From Phytophthora hibernalis (taxonomy: Eukaryota > Oomycota > Peronosporomycetes > Peronosporales > Peronosporaceae): a stretch of 64,000 nt of DNA. The translations under genes and the position numbers were made by a program. Position 1 is the stretch's first letter. Every line of letters starts with the position of its first letter. This document shows positions 55,275 to 64,000 of the stretch, one piece after another. The stretch is from assembly GCA_012656075.1 (NCBI GenBank), contig JAAKBF010000014.1:620001-684000 (forward strand), given 5' to 3'. Below the pieces are notes generated by a model. It did not search any database and was not told the DNA's origin. It saw nothing but the letters and a program-made list of their open reading frames with translations.

Positions 55275-58200
55275 CCCTTCTAATCCGTTAATTATTCCGG
55301 AGACACCGTAGTTCATAATATATGAATTAACGTATACACCGTACACCCTAATTAGTCGTGTGACCTAAATAGTCATGCACCTTTGGTAATCATTCCACAG
55401 GTTTTGAAAAATATTTTCATTTTTACCTTAAATCAAGAAAAGAGCCCGGATTCTGATAGATCTCAACAAGGCGGTTACGTGGTGTATTTTTCTCTTAGTG
55501 TTGGTAAGTAGTTTTGAGTAGGACGATTTTCAAAACAAGGTTGGGAGGATACACGGTAAATAGTCGTGCCACGACTAATTAGGGTGAACGGTGTACCGAA
55601 AATCAGTACTATATATCATGTATCAAGCCCTCTCCGTGCCACGTGCTCTAAGTAAGATATTTGATTGGACAATGCGGAAAGATGTGCAGTACAAAACATG
55701 TCCGTTACACTCTCAATTGCGATCTCCCTGCAAAAACGATTTCCCTCTTGCAACGACGAGACGTACAACACGACAAACATGTAGCAAAGGGGTTTCCATT
55801 CACTATCTCCTCCATCCTTACACTGTTACTCTTCCTGCTCAACCTCCTCAGCTACCTCCGGTCTGCGCTTGCTCACGAAACTAAGCTTGTGCTGAAGTTG
55901 TGGAGAAATCGTGGTGCCATTCTTCCAGCTCTGGTGCCACATCTGATCGCAGGTGAGCGCACTGCCATGATCGAGGCGGCGCGGCTTGTTGCAGAGTGTC
56001 ACCATTCCTTTCTTCTCGCGCGAACACGCGGCGCAAAAGTAGCTTGTTTCGCAGCTGCGCCGCCAGCACCAGTGTATTCCGGGCAGACTTTGCACAACCA
56101 TTGGCAACGCTTGGCGCCATTCATCTCTTCGGTCTGATCCAGCAAATACGGTTGGCGCGGCAGCGCTCTGTCACGAGATACGCCATGTCGTCTCTATCCG
56201 CATAGTCTTCGCTCGTTTGGCTCAACTGTTCCGTATGTAGGAGCCTCATGAATGCAGCGTGGGTCGGAACAGGCTTGTTGAAGCGTTTTAATGCGATCTT
56301 GTGAACGATGAACGCTTTTACCATGGCCAAGTCGACCAGGCCGAGAAATATTGTCGTGTAGTACTAGCACATCCGAATTGCCCGTTGAATAGAGTACCTT
56401 TGAAGCCGTAATTGATCGTGTACGTCCACTCCCCCATTGCTTCGTGGTAGTCACGCACAAGTCTCGGACACGGTACGACAGAGAGAACCATCACGCTCTC
56501 GACGCGTTACTTCCGCTAGTTGTGTAGAGCAACCAGTACCCGAAAAGCGTACGGGCTTATTGTCCATCCAAGAGAGTTCCACAACATTCGGATGATCTCT
56601 CTACACCCCACTGCGATATATACCGCGCGGCATACGTTTTGGACGTTTCTTTTGCTTGAACTCGATGGTCGTGCACCAGCCTTTGCGGTTTTTCCGGATC
56701 GTACCAACATGACGGAAGCCCATGCTGAGAAGCTTGTGTAATAGAGATAGTGAAGTGTAAAGGTTATCCGTATACATCAGGGCCTGTGCAGGTTGTCCTC
56801 GAAGCACATGGCACAGATTCCTTACGAGAGCTCGCTGGGCGACGGAATCTTCGTTGTCGTTCGCCTTCCCACAGTAGATTACTAGTCTACAATGCACAAT
56901 AATCACAATCCTTTAACTCATAGTACGGCATATTCGGAACATTTAACGGATTCGACAAATTAGCAATATCACGGACACCCGTTTCATGCTACGGGTATCC
57001 GTAATAGTTGAACTCTGTACCTGGAGCAGTACGCGGTCTCGGCGCAGCACGCCAAGTAGAACTTGGTCCCCACTTGTTGGCCTTCATGGGCATGAACTGA
57101 CGCATTGGGTTACGACGGTAACGCATGGGAACCATCCATTCATCAAAGGAGATCCGAGCTCCGAGTCGATAACCGTGGAAAATGTCTTCTGTAGTGCCTG
57201 GATGACGGGGCGAATCTTGAACGCGCGATCACCACTTTCTGCCTGATGGGCGTTATCGTTGAAGTGCAGGAAGCGAGCGATGTCATGGAAGCGGCCCGAC
57301 TTAAGAACTGCTCGAACGTCTCACGCGACAACGCGCCTTCGACCTTGGTGACCCAATGACGACTTAGACTTTCGCGGCGCGGCTCGAGTGCACGCGCGAT
57401 CAGCAAACCGATGAAGCGCACGATCACATGTGGCTGGATGTGGTTCTTACGTCGAAACTTGGTCTTGTACTCCTCCACCGATAGCACAATAGTCGAAGGC
57501 GTTGTCTCTCGTCGAGCACGAGCACGTGCTCGCATTCCTTGCGCGATCTCGTCAATGCTTTCTTCGCGGTAGTTCCTAGTTTCTTGTGCAATCTTTCGCC
57601 AAAGTTCCTTGGGAAGGAAGAAGTAGAATGTAGCCAGCGGGTTTTCGACGTACGCCAGTGCCGCACGTGTTGGACCCCACAGACCCTCATAAAGTGGAGC
57701 AGCGTCAAGAAGGACTTGATCCGAATGACGTTCATCAAATGTATCCCATCCGTCCGCCTGAAGGCGGTCCAGCTCGTCGTCTGTGAGATCAAACTCCCGG
57801 AACCTCATCCTCACCAATATCATCTCCATCACTTTCCTCGGCTTCGACGTCATCCTCCATCGCACGGGCTTCCTCTACGTGCTCGTCCTCGTCCAGCAGG
57901 ATTGATTCTTCGTCACCTTCAGCATCCGAGTCGAATGGGAGCAACCAATCGTCTTCAACGTTGAGGTCGTCAGCACCATCAGGGGCAAAGAGTCGATCGC
58001 GTCTCAGCGCATCCAAGAAGTTGTCTGAGTCAAAGTCGTCAAGCGGAATCCCGGTTGGCGTCTCTGCAACTCGATGCACAGTATTTTCTCCTTCCGTAAC
58101 AACTGGTTCAGTCGTGTCCGCAGCAGCAACCGGCATCTCCGTTACGTCATGATCGGCATTGTCCGTAACATCCACCGGCTCACTTGAAATAGCGTCTGCT

Positions 58201-59229
58201 TTATTTTCCTGAAGATCAGCTTGCATCTCCGTTACTGCAGAAACTGTAAAATCCGTAACAAACATAAATGTCAACACGTTTCGAAGAATGCATCTCATCC
58301 TCACATCGTACCCTTGCTGCGCCTCTTCGAAAACGACCCGGGTGTGGACATTTTCGCTTGGTCGTCGCTGCATCACCTGCCGTCTTGCTAGCAGATGGTG
58401 GCACCCTATTCATAAACACCTTGGCGGGGCAATTGTAGCGCTTCCTGGAGAAGGTCGAGGAGACGTAGGTGTTGCCTTTGCCGCTGCTCTAGGCTTCACA
58501 GCAGCAGGTAGCTTACCGGCAACTTGAACAAGTGGTGGCTCAGCCGTCGTACCTGCAGGAGTCGTGGTGGTCGTCATGACAGGAGCCGTGTCCGTCAGAG
58601 GAGCAGTCGTGGTCGTTGGAGCAGCGGTCGTAGCCGTCGGAGTAGCAAGCGTGGACGTCGGAGCAGCAAGCGTGGACGTCGGAGCAGCAGTCTGGGGCTG
58701 GCCAAAAGTCAACCATGCTTGACAGCGACAGTATCGCAGTAAACTGGCTTCGACTGACCAGGTAATCATAGTTTAGAAGTAGCAAGTCATATAACGCGGT
58801 AAATTAGCGTAACAACGAAGTAGTCGATGCCTTCCGTTCCTTTCAGGTTCCCACCAGGTGGCAGGTACCTTTGGTCGTTGCTGAGCCCTGTTGATTTCTT
58901 GTAGGTCCATCCCTCCTTCGTCAACTCGCGCCATATCTGCTGAAATGACTTCTTAAACGCGTACATGGTCCCGGAGTGATAATCTCGTCTCGGGCGCTGA
59001 TTTCGGAATGACAGGCTGGTAGCGGCCACGCGTTCTCATTCGGAGATTAATATCTGGTCCCCCAACCCTTTCAAAAAATCTTCGTGTCGCATGCGACATG
59101 GACTACTGTTTAAATTTACAATTTTCTATATGCGGATTTAGCTCGCTGTGAATCTGTTGCGGACATCGATTAATTTTTTCACCTCTATAACTTGTATTCC
59201 GGAGAATCCGTGATGTCGGAGTAGAAGTG
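55275..59229 (-). mobile_element. piggyBac (PGBD-type) element, near full length
   Basis: 3955 bp between TTAA duplications (55271-55274 and 59230-59233). Terminal inverted repeats CCCTTCTAATCCG and CACTTCTACTCCG (11 of 13 match), with further CCGGAG/CTCCGG blocks subterminally. It contains a complete but frameshifted transposase gene on the minus strand. Ends differ from those of the piggyBac at 15321, so it is a separate family. Confidence 0.82.
55826..59029 (-). pseudogene. PGBD-type piggyBac transposase with extra N-terminal domain
   Basis: piggyBac transposases excise and insert at TTAA. In order: an N-terminal module FKKSFQQIWRELTKEGWTYK to DQRYLPPGGNLKG (59029-58800); a Thr/Ala/Pro-rich repeat region (58690-58560, TTTTTPAGTTAEP and similar); a long acidic region (58200-57800); the DDE_Tnp_1_7 start LYEGLWGPTRAALAYVENPL and YFFLPKELWRKIAQETRNY; FIGLLIARALEPRRESLSRH; RAFKIRPVIQALQKTFST; the later catalytic block ALMYTDNLYTSLSLLHKLLS; and the C-terminal Cys-rich domain YFCAACSREKKGMVTLCNKP. 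At least five frame changes. The same N-terminal module is not seen in the other piggyBac copies here. Confidence 0.82.
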
Positions 59230-59233
59230 TTAA

Positions 59234-60336
59234 ACTAAATGAAGACGTGGTGATAGGCGTGGTTGATTTGCCAACCACGTTTCCTGACACACAAATTCGC
59301 GAAGTGGGCACGTTTTGGCACTGCTACAACGGCAACATTGCTACCGTTATGGAGGTGCAGTCTATCGCGAAGCAGCAAGCGCAGGTGTAGGCTACTATAA
59401 TACATCATTGGGGGCTGGGCAGCCCATACGCGAGGCTTACAATATCTCCAGGCGGCGGGAGTGATCGATTTGCTTTCAGACCCCCTTTCGACAGCTTTCT
59501 GGGCAGGCATGTGCATAACGTCCGCTTTATTCCTCGAAGTAGGTGAGCAGGTGTATGCTACGAATACCCCAACGCTACGGGTATCCGTAGCGTTATGGTT
59601 ACGGGCCATAGCCAATTGCGCCACGAAGACTTTCCACGAAGTTTTATGATCCTACCTGCATAGAAGTATGCTTGGACGTTTGCATGCGAACAACATTGCA
59701 GGAGATTCCCGCGGCCGAACGCCTGAGCCTAAATGGCAGCGAGCATGATGTCGTACTTCTCCACTGTATACTTCGAAGTATTTCTTATGTACCTGAGCTA
59801 CGGCTGGACCTACAACCACGCCTTTTGCCATTAAGTTCGCCTGTTGGCATTTTGTATTTGTTCACCACGGCCCCAGACACCAAAATCGTCAGTTGGCACA
59901 TAAAAATCCGATCACCACGGATTATGTTATTTGCCCCTTGAGGGACTTGGAAGTCCCGCCCCTTTTCTCGTTTTCTCGTTTTCAAGGCGCTGGAATTTCT
60001 CCTAAATATATGTGTGAGTCGCCGTCAGCACTTCTCCTAGCCGTTGCGCGATGACGCGCTGTTGTTCCGTTTGGTGGCCTCTGCTGATATTGGCCAATAA
60101 GTAAAATAGTGATTTTGGACGAATAAGATCAGCAGAAGAACGAGCTCGCCTGTCGAGTGGTGCATTTCTCGAGTGACCTCGTAAGGTTTTTAGGAGCTCC
60201 AAAACCTCACGAGCACGACTCTTACGGTTTTGGGTCTCTAATTCAACCTCACGATCTCGTCCGAGGCTCGGTCGAAGCGTCGCTCCGGTTGATGTTCGGA
60301 CGTCGAAAGTCGTCAAGGGACGTCGACATGGTTCGT
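59234..60336. other. Spacer between piggyBac and hAT elements
   Basis: No gene recognised. It contains a perfect 10-bp-stem hairpin AACGCTACGG-GTAT-CCGTAGCGTT (59571-59594) and an imperfect hairpin CGTGGTT..AACCACG near 59258-59280. The 129-codon minus frame (59624-59235) matches nothing known. Confidence 0.55.
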
Positions 60337-60890
60337 TAGGGATTGGTTCATTTTCTATTGCCTAAAAACGAGGTTTTAAACGTTTTCAATTCATATTTTT
60401 CAGGCTGAGGACGTTTTACCTTTAGAGAAAAATTTCGCTCTCACTGGAGCTACAGTAGTAACCAGCATCTCGACGCTCTTGATCATCGATCTCTAACCTT
60501 TCGTCGATCATCAACCGACCAAGTGGAGAAGAAGCTGCATCACAGTTGGTGAGGTGGGTTCTCATGTTTTTCGTCGTTGCAGAAACCGTTGTATTGCAGT
60601 AGCGACATCGCGCGCAAAGAACCATGTAGCTGCCTTTTGGGCATTCGTCGAAGAAGCCCCAACTATCTCCTTCTCTCCTGGCATCGCAGGCCAATTCCAA
60701 AATGAGCTTCAAATCTAACCTCCTCGAGGAAGCGCTCTAGCCTCCCTGGCTATATTGTCCTCGGTACGACTGAATTCTTGGCTCTGAGTTTACGAGACCG
60801 CATGACCAAAGGACCTAGTAAAAACGTGAAAAACTTTTTAAACGTTTTATACCATTCAATTCGAGAAAAGTTGATAAATACCAATCCATA
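60337..60890. mobile_element. hAT element (copy B)
   Basis: 554 bp, ends TAGGGATTGGT and ACCAATCCATA, imperfect 8-bp duplication TGGTTCGT (60329-60336) and GGGTTCGC (60891-60898), six of eight matching. It carries the uninverted BED finger ORF. No catalytic hAT domain, so non-autonomous. Confidence 0.82.
60422..60712 (-). CDS. BED zinc finger protein of hAT copy B
   Basis: 96 codons. A short N-terminal part (LACDARREGDSWGFFDECPK) precedes a BED-type finger CRYCNTTVSATTKNMRTHLT ending in NC, then LGRLMIDERLEIDDQERRD and an acidic end SSSESEIFL. BED fingers bind DNA in hAT transposases. Only this domain remains, so the product could at most bind element DNA. It is open from start to stop, unlike copy A. 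The start is not certain: the frame may begin with a non-ATG codon at 60710-60712. Confidence 0.65.
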   Translation of the reverse strand: MKLILELACDARREGDSWGFFDECPKGSYMVLCARCRYCNTTVSATTKNMRTHLTNCDAASSPLGRLMIDERLEIDDQERRDAGYYCSSSESEIFL

Positions 60891-61175
60891 GGGTTCGCTG
60901 GTGGGTAGGATAGAATATGTGGGATACAGATTCCGCTGAGAAACTGAAAACTGCATTCATCTAATACCTCTCCGAAGTCATTATAATCAGAGTCAATTGT
61001 GCATCGGAAATTTGCTGATTTGCTACCGTCTGTGTGGTTTTCATTGCGATAATTAATTCCGGGCATACAGATAATAACCTTTGGGAGGTTGGAAGGTTCA
61101 CCCTTTTTTTCGGTTTCTCAGCGGAATCTGTATGGAATAAACCATATCCCACCCGCGGAGCCCTGTGATACAGAA
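60891..61175. repeat. Inverted repeat with about 65-bp arms
   Basis: GTGGGATACAGATTCCGCTG at 60917 and its near reverse complement around 61115-61165 (CAGCGGAATCTGTATGGAAT) form imperfect arms around a spacer of about 160 bp. Possibly a small foldback element; copy B of the hAT abuts its outer edge. Confidence 0.6.
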
Positions 61176-62789
61176 TAAACCATGAGGACATAATCCATAC
61201 ATTACCCGGTATACAATCCAGCAAAACCCTATAATCTTGAACATGATATGAAAATCGATTTGGTGCCTTTTACAGAAATCCTTTGCTCTTAGTATCTAAA
61301 CTGCTGGCCTGTTTAACTAAGTATAAGCCAGTCATTGCTTATTGACAGATAGTACGGTACTTCTAATATCAACTTCAAAGTAAAATGCACGATTTAATGG
61401 ACACGGCCTGCCACGCGGGCAGCCGTTGTACCAAGCTACATGTATGCTACGCTTTCACTATAGGAGCCTTTTGAGCAACGTCATGCTCAAATGTTTTTCT
61501 TCTTAGTCGCGGACGGAGTCTTAGGTAAACAAAATCCATAAATCCCAGCATAATTTCCAAAAAGCACATTAAGTTGTCATCTCTCCCAAAACCCTTTAAA
61601 AATGTGGGATTTAAGATCCCTGAACAACGAAGGTAACGTCAGCTCGACATCGACACCCTGTCATTGTTTCGAATTAAGATTCGTAAAGATTTCGTGAGAC
61701 AAGCATCCTCATTCAGGGACCCGACGTCTACAGTACCAGCGAAGGACGCCGGACAAGTAGCAATACGCAACGCGTTTGGTGCGATCATTCCTTCAAACGT
61801 AACGGCAGGACGCTACTGACAGAAGATGCAGGTGCTGAGGTCACTGCAGCAGAGAGATCAAACCGAATCCCTTCTTGCTCAAGCAAGATGACAGAGTAGT
61901 GCGATAAATACCAACGCGTGCCTTTGTTTGTATTGACGCGTTTGAATCCATTTCTCTTTGATAATGTGTATGTGCATGCTTGTGAGTTGTTGGTGCTCCT
62001 TCCTTCGCCGGCGGTGGCACTGGCAAATTTTGTCACCACTCATTTAACGACTGCTTAATTGAGTTCCATATTTCTCTATCCCCCACGTCTACAACGCGTG
62101 GTACATCTTTTGAGTCGATGTAAGTTAGTTGTCAAAACTGGCTCTTCATACTGAAACCAACACGAGCGCATTTTTCTAGCAGAAAGATTTCTCCGCCACT
62201 CGAAGCAGGCAAATCGAAGCAGCTCTGGTGGCAGTACAGATCCCGTTGTCGGCAAGACAAAGAAAACCAAGCTGATGCATGGAGTCATCGTAAGCGTTTA
62301 TATGGAGTCTCGGCACCACTCATATGACGTACGGTGGGGTGATGGAGTACTTCAGCGCATCTCGGCGCGTGTTGTTACCGCTCAAAACCGACAGAACCAC
62401 AACTAGAGCCGAGAGAAGCCACGGAGAGTAGGCATGATGCTGCGAACCATGGCGATGATTCTCACATAGCGGGGTGTCAGCGTTATAACGGAGAGGGTCC
62501 GAACGAGAGTGAGAGCGTCATAGGCGACGCCATCGAGACTGAGGAGGTGCTTGAAGGGGGCCCAAAGAGTGGAGAGCTAGGCGATGGTTCAGCTATTGCA
62601 AACGAACGGCTGTAGGGCCCATTCCCCATGCATTGCAGTATGTGGTGGATCATGTACAACGCAAAACAGCAATTCACTGACCGGAAGAGCTTCAATTAGG
62701 CATTCGCAGTGTTTTACAGTACTTTATCTGTGCCTCCCCACGTCAACACTTCACCCAAGCCACTTGCACACAAATATAAACCCTCAGCG
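61176..62789. other. Long stretch without recognised genes
   Basis: Short frames only (for example minus 62039-61785, minus 62288-62076). None matches a known family and no terminal repeats were found. Confidence 0.5.
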
Positions 62790-63325
62790 ACGCCACAAAC
62801 ACGTCATTTCGAAGGGCGACTTACTTCGCTGTATTGGGTTGAAGCTCGCAATGGCTCTCGCTCCGTGTGAAGAGCCTCTGAGCGTTTACTGGGATAGAGA
62901 CGAAACTGAAGGGGAGATTGGGCCACGTATTAATTTCGGAGAGCGATATGGCATGTCGCACCATTCCTTTGAGGACGTCTTCGCAGCTTTTACTCTAGTT
63001 GACGAAGCTATCATATCGGCGACCCGTGGCGACCGATTAGAGGATTTATTGATGCCTTCAGCCAACGATGACAACAAGTCATCTCTCCTGGTTAGGGTGC
63101 ACAACGACAAACACAGAAGCGTTATCAGACACAGGTTGGGAAAGCACAGCAATCACACTACGACTAGCAGATCACTACAAGGGTACTGGTCGCACAGTCA
63201 TTGCTGACAGCGCCTTTGCTTCAGTAACATTTCTTGCTCAATTAGAAGCGCTTCTAGGGTTGCACTTCATGGGAATGGTTAAGACAGCAAGTAAAGAGTA
63301 TCGAAAACAAGCCCTGAATGAATGA
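62790..63325 (+). pseudogene. piggyBac-type transposase fragment
   Basis: Reads KGDLLRCIGLKLAMALAPCE and ERYGMSHHSFEDVFAAFTLV, typical of the early DDE_Tnp_1_7 domain, then after a deletion and frame change TGWESTAITLRLADHYKGTG and RTVIADSAFASVTFLAQLEA (catalytic Asp in ADSAFASV), ending KTASKEYRKQALNE. Between the two blocks a large part of the domain is missing. Flanks do not show TTAA-bounded ends that I can assign. Confidence 0.75.
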
Positions 63326-63411
63326 TATCAAGGCGGTCCGAAACGAGGCAGCTTTGCAGCGTATGTGAGCAAGACACCGAAGCAAACAAACTTTTTCTGG
63401 TACAGGAGAAA

Positions 63412-63975
63412 ACGTTCCTAAAAATGCACCTAAAATGCACTAAAAGTCCTAATGTAAATTACCCGATTTCGATAATTTGCTCTGAAATCGGCCTAAATTA
63501 CCACCAGGTAATTTACCATTCAATAGTCAAAACAAGTACTACGTAGTAAATACCTCGCAGGGGACAACCTTGACTCTTCATTCTGCATTCTACTATGGAG
63601 CTCAACGGCTACTGCCAGCACAAGGCTGGGGAGATCAATAGCGCCTGCTGGGCCTAGTTGACAAGGCACCATCCAAACAGTGTCTCGGAGCTCGTTCCCG
63701 CAGCGTCACGGCGAAGGCAGGGGCAGAGCCCCCCGCCGGAGACGAAAGCGTGAGGACAATACGTGAGGCCGGAGGTTCTATCTCCATATCGCGAGCAAAG
63801 CGAACCGCGGGGGCGCCGGAGGAGCGCCCAGGCAAGCGAAGTGCAGCTGGTAACGAGAGGATCGCGGATAATTTGCTCTAAAAACCGATCTAAAAACTGC
63901 AATATACCGTGATATCTTACGGTATTTATTAGGACTTTTAGTGCATTTTAGGTGCATTTTTAGAAACGTTATTTC
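63412..63975. mobile_element. Short element with about 40-bp terminal inverted repeats
   Basis: CGTTCCTAAAAATGCACC and the following CTAAAATGCACTAAAAGTCC at 63412 are mirrored at 63935-63975 (GGACTTTTAGTGCATTTTAG, GGTGCATTTTTAGAAACG). An inner motif ATAATTTGCTCT occurs twice in direct orientation. The centre (63640-63860) is GC-rich and different in composition. No clear target duplication. Confidence 0.65.
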
Positions 63976-64000
63976 CGGCATCTTTTTCTGGGCCGATAAA

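Noticed and set aside
1..64000. CRISPR arrays, bacterial operons, tRNA or rRNA genes
   Set aside because: No regularly spaced repeats with unique spacers, no clover-leaf or rRNA signatures; introns and element types are eukaryotic.
1..64000. Secreted RxLR- or Crinkler-type effector genes
   Set aside because: No frame combines a plausible signal peptide with the expected motifs; scattered RxLR-like tetrapeptides lie in shadow frames.

Overview
The window looks like a repeat-rich piece of an oomycete genome, most likely Phytophthora or a close relative. The recognisable cellular genes are a mitotic cyclin, an RP2-type cilium GTPase regulator, an ARM-repeat protein, a class C GPCR remnant and a HemK2-type methyltransferase remnant. 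Their inferred introns are short (65-75 nt, GT-AG). Everything around them is nested mobile DNA: chromodomain Ty3/gypsy elements, PGBD-type piggyBac, pogo, hAT, PIF/Harbinger and Mutator-like elements and a truncated Ty1/copia. The organism call is inference from family content; I could not search databases.

Layout. 1-1314: 5' part of an A-type cyclin gene (minus strand, runs off the left edge). 1995-15325: a nested block in which a gypsy element (gypsy-1) sits inside an internally deleted piggyBac element next to a pogo element; the block is scrambled by a 5.1 kb inversion (3038-8122), and the inverted part also carries a PIF MITE and a GPCR pseudogene. 15326-18251: unique or degraded DNA with an N6AMT1/HemK2-like gene broken onto two strands. 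18252-25064: gypsy-2, plus strand, two LTRs and a 4-bp target duplication. 25544-27577: piggyBac-bounded element without a transposase. 28037-41367: gypsy-3, about 13.3 kb, minus strand. 43228-44955: 3' half of a copia pol. 47887-48703: Mutator-like element in an acidic ORF. 49594-51340: Harbinger transposase and gypsy gag remnants. 51749-52467: ARM-repeat gene. 53107-54620: RP2-like gene with a hAT element just upstream of its ATG. 55275-59229: a nearly complete piggyBac element. 60337-60890: hAT element with a BED zinc finger. 62790-63975: piggyBac fragment and a palindromic repeat.

Two patterns stand out. First, all three chromodomain gypsy elements carry a long additional ORF between the pol stop and the 3' LTR, on the strand opposite to pol, so that it converges on pol; the three products do not resemble one another by eye. 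Second, three separate inversions can be read from the sequence: a 5.1 kb one supported by pogo, piggyBac, gypsy and antisense-ORF continuity; a small one splitting the HemK2-like gene; and a roughly 135-bp one inside a hAT element. Several otherwise intact cellular genes differ from an open frame by single bases, often in homopolymer runs, so sequencing or assembly error must be kept in mind when calling pseudogenes.
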